Positions 25,100 through 39,100 of a DNA stretch of 64,000 bases are shown here, piece after piece. The stretch is from positions 4,904,214 through 4,968,213 of the forward strand of contig NC_031477.1 of NCBI RefSeq assembly GCF_000006565.2, in the 5' to 3' direction. Both the position numbers and the translations under genes were made by a program. How positions within the stretch are numbered: the stretch's first letter is position 1; each line of letters starts with the position of its first letter. The notes beneath the pieces are model-generated. The model was not told the origin of the DNA. It did no database searches and was given only the letters and a program-made list of their open reading frames with translations. Source of the stretch: Toxoplasma gondii ME49. Lineage: Eukaryota; Apicomplexa; Conoidasida; Eucoccidiorida; Sarcocystidae.

Positions 25100-26143
25100 T
25101 TAATATACGACGAGAGCTTTTTGGGACAGAACATGAAAAGTCTCTGATGGAACTGAGATTATTCCAACACTGACAGGGGGGAAGGGTGTTGAGGTGGCAT
25201 TATGTTCATAAAGATGTTTCTGATTTATGAAAAGCCAATCTTCGTATGGAACAACCCTTCCTGTGAACCGTCCAGCAACAAGTGGCGTGTTTTCCATCGG
25301 TCCGGGACTCGCTCTGACCGATAGTCTGTTGCTACATTTTACTTCGGACCTTGTGAGTGCCCATTCAGTCAGCGATTCGCACGCTGTTCCGCAGTAGAAT
25401 TCCCCACATTAAAGAGGAATGAATGCAGTTACGACATTGCCAACGGTAGCCGGCAGTTTGCGCCATTGCGGTGTATCAAGTTCTTTTGGTAAAGTCTTTT
25501 TAGTAAACTCCGGAAAAGTCGGCCGAACCTCGTCAGTAGGAGTCTCATAAAAGATATGACGACTCGCTTATAGATTCTCCTGTCGTCCGCAATCGTGAGG
25601 AAGGCATCCGTTATTACGAGCGTGTGTAAGGCATTCCACTGAAGTCGATCATGGTCACGCGCATTGCCAGTGCCATGGCTGCACGTACAGATGCATACAG
25701 TGGCGTAACTGAGATGTTTGGATTTCGTGGTGGGCACACGCGAGCAGGTTTAAATTCTTCCATCAACAAGGGGCACGCGACGAGGCATGAAGGTGCTGTG
25801 GCCCCTTGTAGTGACCAGCTCGCGGGACCTGCATGTGGTACGGAAGCAGAATACCATGTACCTGCCGTCATATCCGCGCAAACAAGGAACAAAACGTAAA
25901 TGACTGTTGGAATCGCGTAGCTCTTTGTGGCTGTTCAACCAGAGACACTACATGCTGCTGTTGTCTAGAGGTAAGGGCGGACCTGTAGTCGTAGCCTGCA
26001 CCACAGTACAAATAATTCAAATTATAGTTTGAGTAGTTGGGTCCGACAGATAGATTGAAATTTGAGATCGGAAAATTTAGACAAATGCCATGCAGATTCC
26101 AAATGGCCACAGTGCCCCAAGCAAACAGACCGGCTTGCCACAC
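25100..26143 (-). CDS. Putative secreted protein, at least three exons
   Basis: The ATG at complement 26143 opens with a classic signal peptide: MWQAG, then a hydrophobic core ending near LHGIC. A second exon, complement 25618-25861, is bounded by an acceptor in phase 1 and a GTAATA donor in phase 2. A third, complement 25100-25325, starts with the matching phase 2 and ends at TAA. The product would be about 200-245 residues, with Cys and aromatic residues in the middle and no transmembrane helix after the signal. The donor of exon 1 is not resolved; candidates with the required phase 1 lie near the YLYCGAG block. I do not recognise the family. A lineage-specific secretory (microneme, rhoptry or dense-granule) protein is a guess from the signal peptide alone. 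Confidence 0.45.
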
Positions 26144-27188
26144 AGGGCATCCTACGCTGGTAGGACGGTGGGGTCCTTAGATGTGCCATGCTCATTTGAA
26201 TTGTTCCTGGAAAGGCGTTTTTCGACTGTTTCGGTTTACGCTGATGTTGTCGTGGTTGAGTTGCTAGTGAAACACACACTTGGGATTGCAACAGTCTTTA
26301 CGAGCGTGTGGCCACCACAAACTCAGAAAAAGGCCTGTGTCAAATCGATGACGGTGGACCGATCGGGTATTCGTAAAAGGTCGGAACCTGTAAGCAGTGA
26401 AACCCTTCTTCATGTCGCGTAGCGGGAAAAAGGTGGACGCCTTTGCTTGCTCGCTTTCGCTTTCAGGAGGCGACGCAGTGCCGGGACGGCGGCAGCACCA
26501 GCGTGTTTCCTCTGTCTCCGCTCCCAACCACGAAGACTCAGGTTGCCTTGGCCGCGGAGACGGCGCGCGTCGTTAACCACCCACAAATAAAAGCGACACA
26601 GAGAATCTTTTAGCTGCTGGATGCTGCCGAAAAGTCGACAGCACATGTTCACAGCCAAAAACCACTGTGGTTGGGCGTTGCCTTGAAAAGGGTTGCTCGT
26701 TCTCGACGACCGTCGGAACCCGGTACACAAGCTGTGCCTGCGGAGACATTAATGTTCTTAGAACACGGTGGTCAATCTGGTAGATCCACAGCTACAGAAA
26801 ATATTTGTCTTCTCAAATTTGTCCAACTGTGGTGGCAGCAGGACCATGTTGCATATCTTTCAGGGATTGTCGCTTGATCGCTGCTCAAGAGAGAGAAAGT
26901 GTGTGCACAGTGTCCACCACATCGACCGTCGATTCCACGTGGGCTACAATGCAGTATGCAGTCGCTTCGATTGCAGAGATGAAAATGCATTGTCTGATCA
27001 AAAGGCATTGACAGATAATTGTCAAAGCCCTGCAGAGATCAGCCTTTTGGTTGTTGGTATTCTTTGATCTACTGTTCTATTCATCTGATGAAGCACGTAC
27101 GCGTTGTGGTTTGAGGCGAACACGTTCAGGAGAGGTGTGATAGATGAACAATTAGGCTTCTTGCACAAGCGGGAGACCCGCCCACGGC
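26144..27188. other. Divergent intergenic region
   Basis: This spacer lies between the minus-strand secreted-protein gene and the plus-strand channel gene. It should hold both promoters. Frames on either strand are short and biased in composition, and I identify no gene. Confidence 0.5.
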
Positions 27189-30100
27189 ATGGCAGACCTA
27201 TCCCAGGGAAGAGTCTCAGTCTGCTCAGGTGAGAGGGTCACCCCGTCCGCCCGAACCGTCGTATGGAGGTTGTATTGCTTCATTTCATTGACGTTTCACT
27301 GCCCCCCCACCTCAGAATTCCTTCGTGGACTACTCGATTCTTCATCTGTGGAGAAGCGAGATGTTCACGTGATGTCCCCGTGGTAACGATCAGAAAGAGG
27401 CATTTCGACACTTGCCCACCATGCACGTGCACAAAGCTCGTCCACCCATAGCATTCTTCGCGAAGCCTGGTTCTGTTCTCTCCACCAAGTCCACTCGCCA
27501 ACTATCCATTGGTGCACCCAACCGGGCCCCCGAGATAGGGCTTCCTGCACAGAGCGGCAATCCCCGGTTGGTTTCAGAGAGGCCATCCTTGGCATCTTAC
27601 AGGAATTGCCCTTTCAGGGCAGTTTCAGTGCACCAGTAGAGAATTTTGGAGCAACTGGTATCTTTCTTTGTTGCACTGATACACAACGCAGTCTCAACCC
27701 TGAGGAGGACTCCATTAAGCACCAAATCCAGCGATTCGCCGTTGACATCACACGTCCAAACGGTGTCGCTAAGAGAATTGTCTCATCTCCTTGTCGACGA
27801 GCGTCTCGTTCCCCTGCGCTCTTTCCTTTCCCCCTCCTTACGTCTCTCCAGACAGCGGCATCGGAAACCGGCAGATCAGTCATTTCAGACCCGACTCCTA
27901 TGAGGAGTGTGTCGACCATCAACAAGCAGCAAAGAGCAAAGTCACACAGGGATGTTACTGCTTCACGCTTACGCAGCAAGCTTGTGTCACGGACGCCTGG
28001 CTCATCGCTGACAGCTCACCACTATCAGGTGTCCTCCCAGTCTGCGGGAGATTCTGAGAAGTCGCCACCTTTCTTGTGTTACCCTGATATCGATATGTAT
28101 CTCCCGGGGGAGCAGAGCCGCTCAGCTTCCCTTGCTGGCCCTTCGCCGTCTCTTGCGGAGAGACCAGTCGAACTGGGGTTGCCGGATGCAGACCCCAATG
28201 CTGTTCCTGGAATTAGGGGAACTCGTTCTTCTTTGTCCCTTCCACTGCCGTCACGATACTCGCACCTTGAACCTACTCTTGCCTACCACGGGGACGTCGC
28301 CGCAGCTGAAGCCGCCGCCAACGCTGCACTTGCAGTGGCAGAAGCGGCTGCTGAAGAAGCATCCGCAGCAGCAGCAGAAGCCGAAGCCGCTGCAAATGTT
28401 GCAGAGGAGGAGGCAGCAGCTGAAGAGGCAGCCGCAGCTGCGGCTCAACATGCCTTTGCCGCTGCGGCAGCAGGGTTGGACCCGGCAACGGCGGCTGCAA
28501 CGGCAGCGGCAGCCGCTGCTGCCTCTGTAGGAGACGATCCAGCACTTGCTGCAGCTGCAGCCGCAGCTGCTGCCGCGGCGGCCGCCGCGGCGTACGGGGG
28601 CATTAGCTCCATGCCACCAGATCTTCAGCGAAAACAACAAATGCAACCCCGGTATGGGCAACAGTCTCAGCAGGTCTTCAGGAACAAAGAAATTCGCAAC
28701 AGTGGTGCACTCCCCTCACAAGTAGAGATTACCAATTCAAAGGAAACTGGATGTCGAGATTCGTGTATGGCTGTCGGCCATGTGTGCGTTTCGCCGACAA
28801 CGTTGAGTCAGCAGCAGAGCGCATGCAGAGAAATGAACTTGGAAGGCCACAGTGACGATGTAGAGGAGGACAGTCCAGAATATCAAAACGAAGACGAGCA
28901 AAACGCAGAGCTGCGCCCTTGGCATGTGCAGCAAGCGAAATTTCTCAAGGAATGTCAAGCACAATTCGAAGAGCAACGGGACCAATTGCGCTTGCAGAAG
29001 GAGCAACACGAGCAACTCCTTGAGCGACATCGGCAGGCTCACGAGCAGATACGAGCGGTACTCGCTGACGTACGAGTTGTACAAGGTAATGTGGAACAAC
29101 AACAGTTGCAGCTTAGGCAGCAAACAGAACAAACCGCATCGGTAGTGGCTGCTGCTGCACAGGCTGCTGAAGAAGCGAGCGAAAAAGCAGCGGCTGCCGC
29201 AGCAGCTGCCGCGGCGACAGCGGCCGCCGCGGAGTCTATCAAAACGAGGACAGCGGCAGCGGGCTGCAACCACGCCATTGACGCTCATAAAGGAGAGCAT
29301 GTGGCGCGCGACAAGGCTCGGCATGACCCAGAAAATCCGGATCCCATTATTTGTAGACTTCTGTCTCTTCTGGCAGCCGAGAAAGAAATTGGTGAGTTAA
29401 GTGAAACACGCACGCATTTCACAGAACTGTGCCAGCGAGAGCAGAAAGGTGAGGTGGTGTGCATGGTAGCCTGTTTTGCACATTAGTACGGTGATGACAT
29501 TTCAGTCGGGCACACGGCTCCGTTTTCTCACAGATGCATTTCACCCCCCCGAGGCGCTTATCGATGACGATGAAAGGTCAGACCTTGGATCGTACGTTCA
29601 ACTGCTCTTAGCCGACGAAGATGACGACGGAGTGTGCATGCGGACGAGTACACGTACCGATTTCCTTTCAAAACAAGCGCGACAGCAGACCGAACTCAAC
29701 GGTGGTAGTCGTCAATTCAGACGGTGGAAAGAAATCGGGAAACTGACAGAGGCGCAGACGGATATGCCTGTGGCATCCCCCATCCCACTGCACCGGCCGT
29801 CTCGACGCGCACAACCTTGCCGCGGTTGTACCTGTTGGGCTCTGTGCTGGTGAGACAACATCTAAACATCATTACCGTGTTGCAGACAACGGAAAACAGC
29901 ACAGAACACTGTTAATTGATTCCGTTAAAGAGGCGAGCGTTTCGCCTACTCTTGTCGAAATGTTTTTCAAGCTAGATCATCTTAATGTGGTGCAACTACA
30001 CTACTGAGGGCCATCTTAATCAAAGGCACTGGAGCGTCTATTTGATGGCAGGAGTCAACCCCGTCATACATCCGTTCGTCGAATGCATGGATTCGGAGGT

Positions 30101-33100
30101 GCATTTCGGTTCTAACATTATCTTGACTCCTTCTGTAACATCTTCGACTGACCGAAATCATGGTTTGAGTAACGTTCGTAGTTCGTCTGTATTATTGCTA
30201 CTTTGTTTAAACAACGAGGAAACAGTGTCACAACCAAAGGCCAGTCGTGCTTACCGGATGTAGATGGAAATTTTTTCCTGCATGGACACTAATCTCCATG
30301 TTCCAGAAGAACCCGTTTCTACGAATTGTCTTTGACACGGAGCATATTAAGATATTCGAGTAGTACGGTGTCGGCGCGAGTCAGTTTGTTTCTGTTACTA
30401 GCAGCCGAAGCTGCAGCGCTCTTGGATCTTCTTCAGTAACCTCCTAAAAATAGGTGGACTATGCGAGAGCGGAGAATGCACACCAGGGCAAGCGCATATT
30501 GGTTGTCAGTGGTCCACTAATTGCCATCCGATCTGTATGCGTGCATCTTGTAGTTTCATCTGGCATACGTGTCGACACGTTATGTCTGCTATGTTGTTGC
30601 CTGAATACAGGTTGATGGGTATGGTCGCAGCCGCGACAACAGTCGTGCTGCCTCTTTTCTTTCCAGAACTTCTGCTTGCCCTGCCCATCTACTTTTGGGC
30701 ACTGGCACTGGCTGCAATGCTCCTTCTCTTCTCTTTTTTCTGGGGAGCAGGCAAGTGACCTGTCACGTGCCACAAGCACAGTGCTGAAGATGATTTTAGT
30801 GGGCAGGGCAAACGTTTCAATGAAGAATTCCACCTAGCGCTGTTAACCACCTCCGAAGGAGTGTACTAGTCACCACAGGAACTTGTTGCTATTGTTATGC
30901 TCCATGCGCGTTTGATTGTTGTGTTTTTCGAGAATAGGCGAGCTCATCGTTTTGACCTTTGAGGCTGAAAAAACGAGTCGTCGAGGTGCAAAGACACCTT
31001 CCGGAAACGTGTTCCGCAAATGCTGTAAGTCATTCCGCAAATGCTGTAAGTCACTGAAGACAGTCAAGATTGCAGATGTAGGTCAAGAAGGCGATGCAAT
31101 GATACCCTAGTAGCAACTCAAACACGGCAACTAGACAAGTGGCAAACAAGAATTTTGCCAGAACAATGCTTCAACACAATCCCTCCGATGCTGACTGTGC
31201 GTGCATTTCCACAGTACACCCAGGTGGAACATCCACTGTGGCGTGCTTAACGGGCCTTTTGCTGCTGCACTCCGCAGCTGAAAGAATAGTCACAGCCATG
31301 GCTGTCGGAGCCACCGCAGCTGCCGCGGTTCCTCAAGTTTTCTGGTGGTGCAGCATTATGCTTCGGCTTGGGCTTGTGGCGTCAGTAGAGGTTAGTGTCC
31401 TTGCGTATTTACCAGCCAAATGAAGTCAAATAGCGGGGAATTACAGATCTTGTGCCTGCGTGCAAAAGTGCGTGCCGCAGTTCAGTTTTGCTCAACTGGC
31501 GCGCGTACACGTCTACATTACAACACACACAGCGTAAGATCCGTTTATATTTTGTGGCAGCATCATGACTAAAGGGAGCGGCGCATCTGAAACTTGTTGC
31601 CTACAAGTTACATTAGGCTCTTCCAACATTTCCACCATCGCTGCTGTTACCAAATTTCGTACATGAAGGGGCGATTGACAAACTGTGAACGTCGGCTTAT
31701 GAGAAGCTTGCGCAAGCTTTTTCATTGTTGCGCTTGCCCCAGTCCCTTTGTCCAGCTTGCTGACTGTTCGGTGACGCAACAAGGAGCCGCATTGTCATTC
31801 ATATTGCACTCCGTTTCATTTCTTGTCTTGTATGAATGCGCTACTCTGCTTTCGATGCCGACTCACTCACTTGCTGGTACTTGCGCTAGTGCCTGACAGC
31901 ATCGCATTGACTGACCACCTCCTGCCAACCTGATAAACAGTGAATGGCTGTTGCCTATCTGCCTTACACCGTTGAAGTCATTTTTAGCTGATTACCTCGT
32001 CGACACCCCGTACTTGTCATCTGGCCAATATGCATACATATAGGTGTCTTAGGGGCTTCGGGTTCCATTTGACGAAGCCATCTACAGATTCGGTGCTCTC
32101 GTGTACCACCCCTGTGTCCTTATTGCAGTATTTGCTCCGCCAACTCGTTCTATCGCTCATTTTCTTACATCTATTGGCTTCGAGAGCATCCCTTTTGGTC
32201 GGAACAACACTCCGATTGACTGCATTTGCTCGCCTAGTTCCCTCCCTTTCAGCGATGAATATGCGATGCAAAGCGCAAGGTGATAGCGCGCACAAGCCTC
32301 TTGATCCAGAGTGCAATACGAGCCCACAGAAGGAGAGGCCTGCTGAGCGATGTCACTCGACAATACGGCGCAAAGACAGACGGGGCCTGTATGGCCTCCC
32401 TTTCGACCCCATCCTCCCTCTCTTTCCCCCTCCCAAGCATCTTACGCGGTTCATCGATGATGCCGAAGGTTCAGATACACAGAAGCTGTCTTTCATTGAT
32501 TCCCTGCGTGTTCGGGTAGCGCCGGAGGAACGACAAGAAACAACCGCAAAGAAGGCTGCTACTACAGAAGAAAAAAACGCAGTGTCTGTTTCGTCTCATT
32601 CTCGTCCGGCGGATATCTGCAGAAGCGAGGTCACAACAATAGTTCCACGGAACAGGCCATCCTGGTGTCCTGCCTGCTTCAGCGTGTGCCTGAAAGGAAG
32701 ACGCGGGAAGCGGAATGGTGCTCTCTCGTTGGTTAGTATACAAGACACACGATGTACGGATGCAACGGCGCTAAGCCAAGCCCCCAATGAATCGGCTCTT
32801 TCGTCCAACGCGTTTCTTGCCCCGTCCACCACCGGTGTAACTTCTGCGGTAGAAACTGTCGGCGAAGGAAGCTGCGCTACATGCACTCCCTCCGGTGTTG
32901 CTGTAAGACCACAAGCGAAGCTCCCCATAGTAGACTGTCACAGGCGTCTACAACAGTCTAACCGGCTCGATGCGCCGGGCTTCTCAGTTATGCAGCTGCC
33001 GCCTCCTCAGTTGTCTGGTCAATGGCGTCGCTCGGCTCTCAACAAGACTTCAGAGGGTCATCACCTTTCGCGTCTTCCTCCATTTCTTTCAAGTGACGCC

Positions 33101-36100
33101 GAAGGTCTGTCGCGGGTGCAGGCCGACCCATCAGCTGTTGCTTTTCGTCAGATTCCAACAATTGGAGTCAGGCTTGCAAGTCCTCGACACCAGCAGCAAG
33201 ATGCATGCCCTGGCTCCGAAAGCGACTCCGGTCGTTCAGCTGTGTGGAAGTCATGTGTCGATGCCAGCAAAAGACCACACACACAAGCGGATCAGACTGA
33301 TGATTTAGCCACCATGATGCGCAGTTCTGATTCGAAAATATATCTTCTTCCTCCGCCAGCGTTGGGGCCATCTGGTGAGTCATGGGAAAGTAGGCCGTCA
33401 GGCCGGCTGTGTGGCTCTGGTGCAAGCACATCGTACAGCTTAGCAAGCAATTTAGTTTCGTCCGATCGGCGAGAAGGCACTTCCTGCAGCGACCACGCCG
33501 ACGGCAGAGGTGGACAACATGGAAACTGTAGCATTCAACAACCTATCTCACCAGTCAGCTCCACTCAGCGCGCTGGTGGCATGACAGAGATGAGCGGGGA
33601 CCGAACTGTGCAGCAACTCGAAAAAACCCGGAGGCACTCCACCCGGCATATGTCGGCTGCTCACCGTTTCGTACACCACGACATTGATGGTTTCGCTGTG
33701 TCTGAGACCCCAAGCAGCAGCGGGACTCATGCGAGGTTCGAAGACAGCATCGACACAAAGCATGCATCATATGCATCCAACACAACCAACGAAGAAGACG
33801 ATATGGAGAGGCGAGCGACAGAAAAAGCAACGCTCATTTACACCTTCACTCATGGATCTACATTCCCTTGTTCCCCGAAACTCAATATAAGTGATGGCGG
33901 AGTAAGCAGTCCGACCAGTACCAGCCGTAGCAGTGGTGGTGCCTGCATAATTGTCCAAAACACAGACCAACAAAAACGAAGGTTATGCCACTCGAGGAGC
34001 CACACTAATAGTGGCAGCGACGTCTGCGTGAGTTCTGACTTGCGTATTACGGTCAGTTCGGACAATGGAAGCCTTAACAACGGAGCCAGTCGCTGCTCTA
34101 GACCTACGTCTTTTTTTCGATGTGCGCAGCGCATCGCAAAGTTTACATTTGAGAGGTGGCCAGGCCTGTCGTTGACCATGAAAAGTCGAAGACTCCCAGC
34201 CAGTCTTTTTTGGAGAAGGCCTCTCCGTTTCAATCCGAACGCAGCGCTTACGCCAAAAGCTTCCCAGCTGTCTGAGGACTGTACGATCGGCCACGGAAAC
34301 TGCGTGTCAGCACAAGTCAATTCCATGGAAGAATATCCTGCAAATGCAATCAAGCATTACATTAGAGTGCCTCTTCGTCAAGACAGTCCCCGATCTATCT
34401 GCAATGGTCTGTCACCTATCCCAGCACACTTCGATGCCTCACGCTGCCCGGACCTTTCCAGGACGTCGGAAAACGGAGGCACTTTCGTCACAACACTACC
34501 GACAAAGTCAGCGGTCGCCACTGACCAAGAGAGAGGCGGAATCGACTATGCTGATGACCAACGTGACGCAGAACAAGAAGGCACCTCGTCAGGGTCTGTT
34601 AGCCTGCCTGATGCAAGTGACTCAGGTGATGATGATGATCGGCGCCTTTCCTGGTCTTCGGCATTGCCGCTGTGGAACTGCACACTCCACGAGACATTCG
34701 CGCGAGGTCATGAAACGTCAGATCCTACACATTCAACAAGTCATCATCAACTACATCCTCAACCAAGCGAGCCTGGAAGGCTCTCTGCGCCATCAATGAC
34801 GAGAGTTACTGAGCTTTTTCCGGATGGGCCTGGCCCCGCTTGCAGGTCTACCCACGGAAACACCTTGAACCGAGTTCGGCCTTCTTTCAGTGATCACAGT
34901 CTCGTTTCGGTGCAGTCCTTAGACTGTGTAGGCAACGACGCGAATGACAGTCCGTTGTCATCTCTCTCTTCCAATTCCAGCATACACTCAGCGGTCGACG
35001 TGCTAGAACCCGATACTCTTGTCACACGGATAAGGAGCCGTGCTTTGCACTCCAGTAATAGGATACTCACTCCCAGTTGGACAGGTCATTATGGAAGTGG
35101 ACAAGGCACATGGGAAACTTCTGCGTCATCTGTTTCTTTTGTAATTGACACAGAGGGTCGTAAACCATCAGGAGACAAAGCTAATGTTGACAGTAGCAGC
35201 TTTAGCTCTTCCTGGTCTGCCGATCTCCAGCAGCCACTGCACTTCACCGAGCGGCGTCACGAGAGTTGCGCTGAAAAAAGAATACCGACGAACCCGTCAG
35301 CAGAAATACGTGAACCTTCCTCTTCTTCCAGTGGAGGATTTTCTAGAAAAGGCATGGCAATTGCTTCCCTTCAGGAGCAAATAGCTGCTACAAACCTACG
35401 ACAGGATATCGAGGAGCGTAAGATGGTGTCATCTTCTGTAAGATCTACTGAGGCTTCTGTAATTCCTCAAGATTTTGACCGTCGCCGCGTTGGGAATGCA
35501 GACAAACACTCTGGGGAAATTTGCAAATACCTGGTGGATCCGAAAGAATTTACCGCTCCGATTTTGCGGGGGAGGGTCGACCAGGGTCAACTTCGACATA
35601 AACCGCTGGTCTCGGACCTCCGGGGGCACGGTGCTAGGCAGCAGAGGGCATCAACTTTGTGCAGCAAGGTGGATGCTTCGCAGGCAGGCACCTTCGATCC
35701 TCGGCGGAGTCAGCTGGAAAGTGGCATTTTCACTCTTTATCGGATGCACTGTTTCCTACGATTCCAGCGGCACATCGTACTTCACGTGGGCGGCAGCACT
35801 CGACTGATCCAGACTACGCGTGAGCTTCACTATGCTGCAATTTCGCTATTCGACGAGCTTCTTCAGTTTCACCGAATACAGCAATGCGCACAGAAACAAA
35901 AGCCCTGTGAGGAGCCATCGCTACTGTCTGGTTGTGATGTGTCCACCTTGACACCCATATCTACACCTGCAGAGCGAAATAGAAGCAGCAGGCATTTCTG
36001 CGGCGACAGTGACAACGGTGGATGTTTCGGAATGACCCCCCTTGATGCATTCAGTGCAATTCCCGTGCACCGAAGGACCTCTGCAGCGGCGGCTGCGGCT

Positions 36101-39100
36101 GCAGCTATGCGACAGAGTCAGAATTATTCTACTGGAATATGTTCGGATACTGGCAACACCGTGAAGCAGGGACACCACCAACATGTGGTTGACGAAGAGA
36201 GGACCTGGAGTGTAGGACGAAGTCGGGAACAGTGGGGAATCTGTAGGCAGGACCATCGAGCGGTTGATCATTCAGCAATGCTCCATCGATCCAAAAGCCC
36301 TCAAAAACACGTCCCACGTTTTGCTGAGGAGGCTCTACATTTCGCTTCACCGACTGAGTGTCGCTCCGTGGCATTCACGACAACAATAGAATGCCTTCGG
36401 CAATCGGTCCAGCTACCTCGTGACCGGGAGGCAAGCCATTTCTTTAGGAGAGAAGTGATTGAGGGGCCGCTTCTCAGCGCTCAATGTCGCCCTCTTTTTA
36501 CAGAAGACCCACGACTAATATGGAGATCCTCACGTGAGTGTCATCCCCCCCGGGCAATCCAAGACGGTTACAAAGAGGTCCACGATGTCGAAAGGCACAA
36601 CCCACTCTCGGGAATAGCACTACAATCTGAGAGAACAAATCACAACAGAGGAAGCCTCTCACGGAGAAAAAATTGGAAGGTTGATGCCGGCCGAGGTACT
36701 GGCAAAATACCATCGCCATCGCAGGACTGCCAGGAGGCTAACTGCCGCATCTACGAAGAAGTGTCTGCATCACAGGAGAAGGTAGACGGGCAATTGCCCG
36801 AGCATAGGTCCTCTGAAGACACGGTTACACCAGGGCGACCGCCTGAAGGTCTTTCTTCATCTCTGTTCTGCCAACGCATCCTTGGTCGCGCACCCAAGAC
36901 GGTCCCGCGACTTGTGCTTGATGTTGCAACGAGGGAAACACCTGATGCGTCCAGCGGGTGGACACCATTCTTCTTTACAGGGCCAAATGCAGGTAATGAA
37001 GCTCCCACTATCGTCTGTGACGTCCTGAAGCCGCTGCATCACACAGTCCATGAACATCTGATAAGAGATGAGCGAGCAAACTTGTCACAAACAGCAAATC
37101 GACTTGGCATCGGTCAACCTATGCTTGCCACGCAATTGTCCTTCACTGTATCAATGGTTACCTGCCTTATCAGTTCAGAAAGTGGGAAGCGTGTTCAACA
37201 TTTGCGTTCCGACACTAATCACAGCCAACTCTCAACGCCTTCTTGCAGCACTGTTACTTTCAGTGCTGCCCAGCAAATGTCACAGCCTTTTGACGGGATA
37301 CCTCGTGTGAGTCAGTCGGGCACTGACTATCAAAATCCGGAAGTCAAGACATTGAGCTGCAAGGGGGAGATGAAGACGACAGCAGACGTTCGACATATCG
37401 GCAGATGCTGGTTTCCATACGTTCGAAATGAGTTCTTCCGTCCTTGGTTGCGAATCCCGTTTATTCTCGATGAATCCAGGAGTCACACGCGGACGTGGCC
37501 ATCCCCGACTGATGTTCTTCTAAGATCGGGGTCGCTGTCAGCTATATTGAAGAAAGAAAAAGAAAGAAGCCGCCAGACATATGAATGTCTGCTATTTTAT
37601 CGACTATACCTGCACGTGAAGTAATGAAAAGCATTTGTCTCTGGCGAAGGGACGCAGTATACTAGCGAGGCAATGTCCTGGGCATCTTGATGTGGGACCG
37701 CCGTATCGTGATTTCTGGTCTTTGTCGCCCTTTTGCTGGTGGAACACATCGATACAGCTTACGGCTGTACTTCCTTATCTTTGTCCCAATGTACTGTTTT
37801 CTGCACAGGAACGTGTCTGTTGCCGGTACCTTCGACATCTCAGTCTTCCAACGCACAAAAACGTAAGAACGACTCCTCTTTGAGTCGCCCTCAGGTGGCC
37901 TACCGCTTGGCAGCGATAAATTTTCCTTGTTCGCAATTTTCTGTTGCAAGCCTATGCCACTCGATTAAGCGCGGGAGTGGTAACAATGAGCAGGCACCGT
38001 CTCTGCTGGAATCTTTGTCTAAGCAAGACAATGGAGTCACGTCACGTCTGCCACAGCAGAGGCGCGCCCCGGGTAGGTTCCGAACACCGCTGATGAAGAA
38101 GATAGGCGAGTTCGAAACGCCGTGCTCCCCCGCTTCTTTATCCTCTAGCCGCGGTGAAGGAGACGCTGGCAATTCTCATACAGGTGCCGGATTCTTGCCG
38201 TTTTCTTCCGGGGCCAACCGGTTTGTGAAGCATATAAATTGGCCAGTGTCAGCAGATCCAGGGACCAATGCTCGGAGACACTGCACCATTTTGGGTGGCT
38301 CCGAAAAAAACCAAATCCGTGCTTCGTCACCGACAAGTCATCATGGTTGCTTCGAGATTGGTACTGAAGGACACCGCGAGACTGTCGCTGCGTGCCGCTA
38401 CGCCTGGCAAGATGAGACGATACATGTCGGAAACGCATATAACGTGGAGTCTCAAGCTTTTCGTCCGCAGTCGGGCGTCCTGGTCGCTGCCAAAGAGGTA
38501 GGCCTGCAAGCCGACTCTGCTTCCGCAAGCAAGTGCAAGCGTTCGTTAACCAATGACGCTATCGGCATTTGCTCACACGCGATTCAGCATTTTTGCCCCT
38601 ATCATCCACCGCTTCTTTCGATTGCAGCGTGAAATTTTTCCTGCCTGGCCGGACTGTCGTCAGTGTAACGACATCCACCTGGCCACTCACATTACTCAGT
38701 ACCTTAAAACGGTGCCATCAAGGGATTCAGGATTGTCCACTCGAAGACCCTTCGATCGATGTGCTCGCAACATACATTTATCGGTGCGTTTGCCGCAGGC
38801 TCAGATAAGTTCAGAGCGGGGAGACAACTTCATGGAGGGCCTATCGAAGCAAATAAAGCAACTGCAATCCTGCAGAAGAGCATCAAGGTTTGTTCGCAGA
38901 ACCGAATCTGGGCAAAGCAGCCGACGGTGTAATTCTACTGCAGACGTACCTCGGCGTGAGGACTACGAGAGACCTGTCAACAAATCGATAAGTACACTGA
39001 TGTCTTTTCAGCCTCAAAAAGAGCTCTTCGTCGGGATGGATGACTTTGACCAACAGCAGGCCGACGATATGCCAGACACGGTTAAGAAGGCCACCCATGT

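Noticed and set aside
28251..29278. Minus-strand open frames opposite the poly-Ala region
   Set aside because: GC-rich GCN repeats keep all frames open. The composition (Cys/Arg runs, Leu/Pro/Gln runs) is that expected of shadows of the plus-strand exon.
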